This document shows, in pieces, positions 58,182-64,000 of a stretch of DNA of 64,000 nucleotides. This stretch comes from Gemmobacter sp. 24YEA27. Lineage in GTDB: Bacteria; Pseudomonadota; Alphaproteobacteria; Rhodobacterales; Rhodobacteraceae. Location of the stretch: contig NZ_JASJPW010000001.1 in the NCBI RefSeq assembly GCF_030052995.1, positions 3,400,001 through 3,464,000 on the forward strand, in the 5' to 3' direction. Each line of letters begins with the position of its first letter. Positions within the stretch are counted from its first letter, which is position 1. Made by a program: the position numbers and the translations under genes. Under the pieces are notes generated by a model. It was not told the DNA's origin and did no database searches. It saw only the letters and a program-made list of their open reading frames with translations.

Positions 58182-58324
58182 GGGCTTTCCTCTCTCTGCC
58201 CCCTGTTCTGACCATGGACCGCCCGACGAGGCAAGCCCGAAGCGCCAACCGGCAAAAGGTTACGGGTCGGGCGCTCTGGACCTTGGTCACGGGATCGGCT
58301 TTCCTGCGCGCAGGGGGTGCCGCT

Positions 58325-60049
58325 ATGCCAGACGCTGAGACCAGAGCTGAACCAGGCCATCAGATTGAAAACAGGATCGACCAGGGGCGCGGGCTTGTGC
58401 CGGCTGATCTGGTGCTGAAGGGCGCGCGGTTCTTTGATCTGATCACCGGCGATCTGGTGGAAAGCGATGTGGCGATCTGCGGCGACACAATCGTCGGCAC
58501 ATTCGGCACCTGGCAGGGCAGGCGCGAGATCGACCTTGCCGGTCAGATCCTGGTGCCGGGGTTTATCGACACCCATCTCCATATCGAAAGCTCGCTGGTC
58601 ACGCCCTTTGAATTTGACCGCTGTGTCGGCCCGCATGGGGTGACGACCGCGATTTGTGACCCGCATGAGATCGCCAATGTCTGCGGCATTGAAGGCATAC
58701 GCTATTTCCTTGATGCGTCAGCGCAGACCCTGATGGATATCCGCGTGCAGCTTTCCTCCTGCGTGCCTTCGACCCATATGGAGACGGCAGGCGCAAAGCT
58801 CGAAGCCGCAGACCTGATCCCGCTGATGGATCATCCGCGCGTGATCGGGCTGGCGGAATTCATGAATTTCCCCGGTGTCCTGATGAAAGACCCGGGCTGT
58901 ATCGCCAAGCTTGCGGCATTTCAGGGCCGCCATATCGACGGCCATGCGCCGCTTTTGCGCGGCAATGATCTGAACGGCTATATCGCCGCCGGGATCCGCA
59001 CCGAACACGAGGCGACCTCGGCCGAAGAGGCGCTGGAGAAGCTGCGCAAAGGGATGCGGGTGCTGATCCGCGAAGGCTCGGTCTCAAAAGATCTGCACGC
59101 GCTGGCAGAGATCCTGACCGAGAGGCATTCGCCTTACCTGTGTTTTTGCACCGATGACCGTAACCCGCTGGATATCGCCGAACATGGCCATATCGACTAC
59201 CTGATCCGCACCGCGATCAGCCTCGGCTGCCCGCCGCTTGCGGTTTATCGCGCGGCGAGCCTCTCGGCAGCGGAAGCCTTCGGGCTGAAGGATCGCGGGC
59301 TGATCGCGCCCGGCAAACGCGCCGATATCGCGGTGATCGACGGGCTCGAGACCTGCCGCGTCGCCCGGGTCTTCGCCGGCGGGGTGGAACTGTCGGAGAC
59401 GGCCTTTGCCGCAAGGGAGACCACGCCCGCGGTCGCGCGCCATTCGGTCAAAGCGCCACGCGTCTCGCCCGCCGATTTCCGCTGTTCGGGGAACCGGGTC
59501 GAGACCCCGGTGATCGGCATTCTGCCCGGCAAGATCATCACTGAATTCCTGAAATACGATATCGCCCCGGAAGATGGCGACAAGCGCCCCGATCTCACCC
59601 GCGACCTGATCCGCATTGCGGTGATCGAACGGCATGGCAGGAACGGCAACCGCGCCACCGGCTTTGTCAAAGGCTTTGGGTTGCAGCGCGGCGCGATTGC
59701 CTCGACCGTCTGCCATGACCATCACAACATCGCGGTCGTCGGCGCCGATTACGCCGATATGGCCCTGGCGGCGAACCGGCTTTCGGACATTGAGGGCGGG
59801 TTCGTGGTGGTCGAGGGCGGCCGCGTTCTGGCCGAACTGGCGCTGCCGCTCGCGGGTCTGATGAGCCTTGAGCCTTTTGAAGCCGTGCGCGACGCGCTGG
59901 TGCGGCTGCGCGCGGCGGCGCAAAGCCTCGGTGTCGTGCTGGAAGAGCCGTTTTTGCAGCTCGCGTTCCTCGCGCTGCCGGTGATTCCCCATCTGAAGAT
60001 CACCGATCACGGCATGATCGATGTCGACCGCTTCGAGGTGATCCCGTGA
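58325..60049 (+). CDS. ade: Adenine deaminase
   Basis: Converts adenine to hypoxanthine and ammonia. 574 residues from the ATG at 58325; the frame is open ~110 bp further upstream. Amidohydrolase metal motif [13 protein letters not shown], then [19 protein letters not shown] and CTDDRNPLD; the C-terminal adenine-deaminase region has [14 protein letters not shown]. It belongs to purine salvage and overlaps the arsC start by 4 bp, heading a four- to five-gene plus-strand run. Confidence 0.95.
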   Translation: MPDAETRAEPGHQIENRIDQGRGLVPADLVLKGARFFDLITGDLVESDVAICGDTIVGTFGTWQGRREIDLAGQILVPGFIDTHLHIESSLVTPFEFDRCVGPHGVTTAICDPHEIANVCGIEGIRYFLDASAQTLMDIRVQLSSCVPSTHMETAGAKLEAADLIPLMDHPRVIGLAEFMNFPGVLMKDPGCIAKLAAFQGRHIDGHAPLLRGNDLNGYIAAGIRTEHEATSAEEALEKLRKGMRVLIREGSVSKDLHALAEILTERHSPYLCFCTDDRNPLDIAEHGHIDYLIRTAISLGCPPLAVYRAASLSAAEAFGLKDRGLIAPGKRADIAVIDGLETCRVARVFAGGVELSETAFAARETTPAVARHSVKAPRVSPADFRCSGNRVETPVIGILPGKIITEFLKYDIAPEDGDKRPDLTRDLIRIAVIERHGRNGNRATGFVKGFGLQRGAIASTVCHDHHNIAVVGADYADMALAANRLSDIEGGFVVVEGGRVLAELALPLAGLMSLEPFEAVRDALVRLRAAAQSLGVVLEEPFLQLAFLALPVIPHLKITDHGMIDVDRFEVIP

Positions 60050-60480
60050 CCAGCGCTGTCAGCACGATTTACCACAACCCGGCCTGCGGCACCTCGCGCA
60101 ATGTGCTGGCGATCCTGCGCGCCGCCGGGGAAGATCCCCTGGTGGTGGAATACCTGAAAACCGGCTGGGCCGAGGCACAGCTGCGCGGGCTTTTCGCCGA
60201 TGCCGGGATCACCGCGCGGGACGCCCTGCGCGACAAGGGGACGCAGGCTGCGGAGCTGGGCCTGACCGCGCCGGGTGTCGGCGAAGACGTGATCATCGCC
60301 GCGATGATCGCCCATCCGATCCTTGTGAACCGCCCCTTCGTGGTCACCTCAAAGGGCACAAAGCTTTGCCGCCCTTCAGTCACGGTGGCCGCGATCCTGC
60401 CGCGCCTGCCTGCGGCGCCGGTGGTCGCAGTGGATGGCAAAGTGATATTCGATCCTGCAAATACCGAGGTGAGCGGATGA
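60046..60480 (+). CDS. arsC: Arsenate reductase (glutaredoxin-dependent, ArsC/YffB-like)
   Basis: 144 residues from GTG 60046. [21 protein letters not shown] carries the catalytic Cys in NPACGTSR, then VVEYLKTGW. The RPFV segment ([17 protein letters not shown]) is the arginine motif for arsenate. Coupled to adenine deaminase and to the SGNH gene by 4-bp overlaps. Confidence 0.93.
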   Translation: MTSAVSTIYHNPACGTSRNVLAILRAAGEDPLVVEYLKTGWAEAQLRGLFADAGITARDALRDKGTQAAELGLTAPGVGEDVIIAAMIAHPILVNRPFVVTSKGTKLCRPSVTVAAILPRLPAAPVVAVDGKVIFDPANTEVSG

Positions 60481-61115
60481 CAAAGACCCTGCTGCTTTAC
60501 GGCGATTCCAACACCCATGGCACGATGCCGATGGCGGAGCTGGGCGCGATGGGGCGTTTCGCGCATCGCCACCGCTGGACAAGCCTGCTTGCCGCCGATC
60601 TCGACGGCTGGGAGGTGATCCCCGAAGGCCATCCGGGGCGCACGACGCTGCATGACGACCCGATTGAGGGCGCGCATCGCAACGGGCTGACGGTGTTGCC
60701 CTCGATCCTCGAAAGCCACCGGCCGATTGATGTCGTGCTGCTGATGCTCGGGACCAATGATCTGAAACAGCGGTTCTCGGTCAATGCCGGCGATGTCGCG
60801 CTGTCGCTGGAACGGCTGGTGCGGGTGATCCGCGCGAGCGGCGCCGGCCCGATGGGGGGCGCACCCGGCGTGGTTCTGGTAGCGCCGCCGCCCATTCGCG
60901 AGATCGGTCCGCTGGCACAGATCTTTGCCGGGGGCGAGGCGAAATCACAGCATCTGGGCCGTGAAATCGGGGCTGTCGCGGCACGAAACGGGCTGCCTTT
61001 CGTCGATCTGGCGGGCAAGATCGGGGTCTCTGCCGTGGATGGGATCCATTACGAGGCCGAGGCGGCGCCTGTGATGGCGCAGCTGTTTGCGGATGTGATC
61101 CGGGCGCATTTCTGA
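60477..61115 (+). CDS. SGNH/GDSL hydrolase family protein
   Basis: 212 residues. Block I YGDSNTHGT (nucleophile Ser), block III LMLGTNDLK and block V DGIHYEAEA (Asp/His) are all in place. It probably acts as a cytoplasmic esterase or thioesterase because no signal peptide is seen. ATGA-coupled to arsC. Confidence 0.92.
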   Translation: MTKTLLLYGDSNTHGTMPMAELGAMGRFAHRHRWTSLLAADLDGWEVIPEGHPGRTTLHDDPIEGAHRNGLTVLPSILESHRPIDVVLLMLGTNDLKQRFSVNAGDVALSLERLVRVIRASGAGPMGGAPGVVLVAPPPIREIGPLAQIFAGGEAKSQHLGREIGAVAARNGLPFVDLAGKIGVSAVDGIHYEAEAAPVMAQLFADVIRAHF

Positions 61116-61127
61116 GAGGGTCTGCCT

Positions 61128-61853
61128 GTGGCTGACGCCGTATTTGAGTATTTGGATCAAGAGGAAGGGGGCAGCTCCCGCTCTTTGCTGATCCTTGCGC
61201 ATGGCCAGCCCTCTGATCCAATGCCCGCGGCGGCAGAGGTGGAGGCGCTGGCGAAGCTGGTATCGGCGCATCTGCCGGGCTGGCGGGTTCTGGCGGCGAC
61301 ACTGGCAGAGCCGGGCGCGCTGGAGCGGCTGCAGGGCGAGGATCCGGGTCTGGTCTTTCCGCTGTTCATGGCGGCGGGCTGGTTCACATCAGTGGCTGTG
61401 CCCGCGCGCCTCGAGGCCGCCGGAGTGACGGGTTGGCGGCAAATGACGCCGATGGGGATGATGCAGGCAGTGCAGGATCTTGCGGTGCGGATCGCTGCGG
61501 AAAGCGGCGCGGCGGAGGTGCTGGTGGCCGCGCATGGCTCGGGGCGCTCACCCGCCCCGGCGGAAGTGGCACGCGACGTCGCGGCGCGGATCGCGGCGGA
61601 AAGCGGCGCGCGCCGGGTCGAGTGTGGCTTTATCGAAGAGGCACCCTTTCTGCGCGATGTCGCGGGCTGGGGCGCGGATGCCGTGTGCCTGCCGTTTTTC
61701 GCCATGGCAGGCGGCCATGTTCTTCACGATTTGCCCGAAGCCCTGGCGCAGGCGGGATTTTCCGGGCAGATCCTGCCGGCGCTCGGCCTGCATCCGGAGA
61801 TTCCGGCCCTGATCGCCCGCGCCGCGCTTGAGGCGGCGGATCTGCCACATTAA
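61128..61853 (+). CDS. CbiX/SirB-like chelatase family protein
   Basis: 241 residues in two related halves. LLILAHGQPSDP near residue 20 and VLVAAHGSGRSPAP near residue 130 each carry the AHG metal-binding His of sirohydrochlorin cobalto/ferrochelatases; FLPF/CGFIEE-like segments follow. GTG start at 61128. The substrate (siroheme or cobalamin branch) is uncertain, and no other tetrapyrrole gene is adjacent. Confidence 0.8.
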   Translation: MADAVFEYLDQEEGGSSRSLLILAHGQPSDPMPAAAEVEALAKLVSAHLPGWRVLAATLAEPGALERLQGEDPGLVFPLFMAAGWFTSVAVPARLEAAGVTGWRQMTPMGMMQAVQDLAVRIAAESGAAEVLVAAHGSGRSPAPAEVARDVAARIAAESGARRVECGFIEEAPFLRDVAGWGADAVCLPFFAMAGGHVLHDLPEALAQAGFSGQILPALGLHPEIPALIARAALEAADLPH

Positions 61854-61884
61854 GCCAGACCTCAGCGCCGTGAAGGAACCCGCC

Positions 61885-63048
61885 ATGCCGGTCATCACCT
61901 GTATCGAGGATCTCAGACGCCTGCATCAGGCGAGGGTGCCGCGCATGTTCTGGGATTACTGCGAAAGCGGCAGCTATACCGAGCAGACCTTCCGCGACAA
62001 TTCTGCCGATTTCGCGCAGATCCGGCTCAGACAACGGGTGGCGCGCGATCTGTCCGACCGCCGGCTGGGCGGTGAGATGATCGGGCATGAGGTGGCGATG
62101 CCTCTGGCGATTTCCCCCACCGGGTCGGCGGGGATGCAATGGGCGGATGGTGAGATTCTGGGCGCGCGCGCGGCGCAGCGCTTCGGGGTGCCGTTCACGC
62201 TGTCGACCATGTCGATCTGTTCCATCGAAGACCTCAGCGAGGTGGGTGTGGGGCCGTTCTGGTTCCAGCTTTACGTCATGCGCGATGAGGATTTCGTGGA
62301 CGGCATCATCGAGCGGGCCAGGGTGGCGGGCTGCCCCGCCCTGGTGGTGACGCTGGATCTGCAGGTCATCGGGCAGCGCCACAAGGATCTGAAAAACGGG
62401 CTGACCGCCCCGCCCCGGCTGACTTTGCCCAATATTCTCAATATGATGACCCGCCCGGCCTGGTGCCTGGCGATGGCGCGCACAAAGCGCCGCACATTTC
62501 GCAATATCATGGGCCATGTGAAAGGGGTCGACGACCTTGCAAGCCTCAACGCCTGGACCTGGGAGCAGTTCGAGCCGCGACTCGACTGGTCAATGGTGCG
62601 GCGGATCCGCGACCAGTGGCAGGGGAAGTTCGTCCTCAAGGGAATTCTCGACGCCGAGGATGCCCAAATGGCGGCGGATATGGGCGCCGATGCAATCGTG
62701 GTCTCGAACCATGGCGGGCGGCAGCTGGATGGCGCGCTGTCCTCGATCCGGATCTTGCCTTCGATAGTGCGGGCGGTCGGGGATCGCTGCGAGGTCTGGC
62801 TCGATTCCGGTATCCGTTCGGGCCAGGACCTGCTGAAAGCCCTGGCATTGGGGGCGACCGGCGGCATGATCGGCAGGCCCTGGCTTTACGGGCTGGGCGC
62901 GATGGGCGAAGCAGGCGTGACCAGGGCGCTTGAGGTGATCCGGGACGAGCTGGATATCACCATGGCGCTTTGTGGCGAGCGGGATGTGGCGGATCTGGGC
63001 CGCCACAACCTGCTGGTGCCTGCGGATTTCGAAGGCGCCTGGGGCTGA
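61885..63048 (+). CDS. lldD: FMN-dependent L-lactate dehydrogenase / alpha-hydroxy-acid oxidase
   Basis: 387 residues from the ATG at 61885 (AAGGAA site). MFWDYCESGSYTEQTFRDN is the usual opening. PLAISPTGSAGMQW and FWFQLYVMRD line FMN; the catalytic His-Arg pair is in VVSNHGGRQLDGA, followed by DSGIRSGQDLLKALALGA. It oxidises L-lactate or a related 2-hydroxy acid at the membrane. Confidence 0.94.
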   Translation: MPVITCIEDLRRLHQARVPRMFWDYCESGSYTEQTFRDNSADFAQIRLRQRVARDLSDRRLGGEMIGHEVAMPLAISPTGSAGMQWADGEILGARAAQRFGVPFTLSTMSICSIEDLSEVGVGPFWFQLYVMRDEDFVDGIIERARVAGCPALVVTLDLQVIGQRHKDLKNGLTAPPRLTLPNILNMMTRPAWCLAMARTKRRTFRNIMGHVKGVDDLASLNAWTWEQFEPRLDWSMVRRIRDQWQGKFVLKGILDAEDAQMAADMGADAIVVSNHGGRQLDGALSSIRILPSIVRAVGDRCEVWLDSGIRSGQDLLKALALGATGGMIGRPWLYGLGAMGEAGVTRALEVIRDELDITMALCGERDVADLGRHNLLVPADFEGAWG

Positions 63049-63118
63049 TCCCGCGCCGCCCTCTTGCTTTTTGATCAAATTCCGCGTGATAACGGAGCCG
63101 GATCAGGAGGGCGCCGAT

Positions 63119-64000
63119 ATGCCGAAAACCAAAGCCGATGCGGGACAGATTGCCGGGGTCGATACCGGGCTTCTGAAACGCTTTGCCACCCGTGAGGCGA
63201 AGGCTTACGCAAAGGCGCATCCGAAATCGAAGGCGCGGATGGCGGCTGCGGCAAAGCATTATCTTTCCGGCGTGCCGATGCATTGGATGACTGACTGGCC
63301 GATGCCGCATCTGACGGTGATCGCGAAAGCCAGCGGGGCGAGGATTCTGGATATTGACGGGCATCAGATCGACGATTTCTGTCTGGGCGATACCGGCTCG
63401 ATGTTTGGCCATTCCCCTGCCCCGGTGGCGCGTGCGATTCGCGCTCAGGCCGCGCGCGGGCTGACCTATATGCTGCCCTCGGATGCCGTGGCCGAAGCCG
63501 GGCGGCTGCTGTCGGACCGCTTTGGCGAGATGCAGTGGCAGATCGCGACCACCGCGACCGATGCCAACCGCTTCGCCATCAAAGTGGCGCGGGCGGTGAC
63601 CGGGCGGCCGAAAATCCTTGTGTTCAACGGCTGTTACCATGGCACCGTCGATGATGTCATGGTCGAGCTGGTGAATGGCGTTACGCAAAACCGCCAGGGG
63701 CTTCTGGGCCAGATCGCCGATCTGACGCAGGGAGCGGTAGCGGTCGAATTCAACGAGCTGGCAGCCGTCGAGGCGGCGCTGGCGCAAGGTGATGTCGCCG
63801 CGATCCTGACCGAGCCGGTGATGACCAATTCCTGCATGGTGCTGCCCGCGCCGGGCTTTCATGACGGGCTGCGCCGGCTGGCGACGCAATATGACGCGCT
63901 TCTGATGATTGACGAGACGCATACGCTCTCTTCGGGCCTGGGCGGCTATACCGGCGTGCACGGCCTCTCGCCAGATATGTTCATTGTCGGAAAATGCGTG
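63119..64000 (+). CDS. Class III aminotransferase (3' truncated by window)
   Basis: It starts at the ATG at 63119 with an AGGAGG site and runs off the window after 294 codons. PLP type I fold: GDTGSMFGHSPAPV near residue 100, ATTATDANRFAIKVARAVTG, FNGCYHGTVDD, and the Asp that binds the PLP nitrogen in LLMIDETHTL. It resembles glutamate-1-semialdehyde 2,1-aminomutase-like transaminases. The lysine lies beyond the edge. It may share a transcript with lldD. Confidence 0.88.
   Translation, partial: MPKTKADAGQIAGVDTGLLKRFATREAKAYAKAHPKSKARMAAAAKHYLSGVPMHWMTDWPMPHLTVIAKASGARILDIDGHQIDDFCLGDTGSMFGHSPAPVARAIRAQAARGLTYMLPSDAVAEAGRLLSDRFGEMQWQIATTATDANRFAIKVARAVTGRPKILVFNGCYHGTVDDVMVELVNGVTQNRQGLLGQIADLTQGAVAVEFNELAAVEAALAQGDVAAILTEPVMTNSCMVLPAPGFHDGLRRLATQYDALLMIDETHTLSSGLGGYTGVHGLSPDMFIVGKCV

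Noticed and set aside
1..64000. CRISPR arrays, rRNA genes, riboswitches
   Set aside because: I saw no regular short repeats with unique spacers, no rRNA sequence and no recognisable riboswitch; only one tRNA gene was found.

Overview
The window is high-GC chromosomal DNA from an alphaproteobacterium, most likely a member of the Rhodobacteraceae (Rhodobacter/Paracoccus group). The evidence is the paired methylmalonyl-CoA epimerase and DUF1467 genes, the composition, and the family-typical AspS, TrpA, YchF and Dut. About 40 kb is housekeeping DNA. The middle, roughly 12.6-47.9 kb, is mobile DNA stacked on the 3' end of a tRNA-Arg(CCT) gene.

Layout. 1-4.0 kb: a BMP-type nucleoside/purine ABC importer (ATPase cut by the window edge, two permeases, binding protein). 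One permease carries an apparent single-base frameshift, and a double perfect palindrome sits between two of the genes. 4.2-9.2 kb: aspS with a DUF1993 gene, a GNAT acetyltransferase, an orphan receiver protein, and methylmalonyl-CoA epimerase with DUF1467. 9.3-12.4 kb: a compact alkylation-repair operon (ada, 2OG-Fe(II) oxygenase, a second O6-alkylguanine methyltransferase that runs without a stop into a nitroreductase).

12.94-24.54 kb (element A) is a decayed prophage remnant. It holds a terminase pair, a truncated portal fused by deletion to early-region DNA, an integrase with an internal deletion, an endolysin remnant, an IS21-family insertion, and cargo (AI-2E-type membrane protein, UspA). 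24.53-47.89 kb (element B) is a second prophage-like element whose intact integrase lies beside the tRNA gene. It has a cro/cI-like switch with four TCTGA-N5-TCAGA operators, an early operon, a replication/DNA-modification block, a NusG-like antiterminator, terminase, lysis genes and three AT-rich cargo cassettes. It has no portal, capsid or tail genes: the large terminase is fused in frame to an SGNH-hydrolase tail-fibre end. A and B share a 15-bp att core (the tRNA 3' end) and a diverged arm, so they look like tandem integrations at one site.

The most interesting cargo is in element B: an ImmA/IrrE metallopeptidase directly followed by a class III nucleotide cyclase-like protein (a possible Pycsar-like or protease-coupled signalling defence module), and a separate protein with a HEPN-like R-x4-H segment. 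Both are AT-rich and sit on the plus strand, breaking up the minus-strand lysis region.

48-64 kb returns to chromosomal genes: M3 oligopeptidase, polar amino acid ABC permease and binding protein, 5-formyl-THF cyclo-ligase, a membrane-anchored MoeB-like E1, dut, DUF2236, ychF, trpA, an EamA transporter, adenine deaminase, arsC, an SGNH hydrolase, a CbiX-like protein, an FMN-dependent lactate dehydrogenase and the start of a class III aminotransferase. Adenine deaminase could act on purines brought in by the importer at the left edge, but this is inference.
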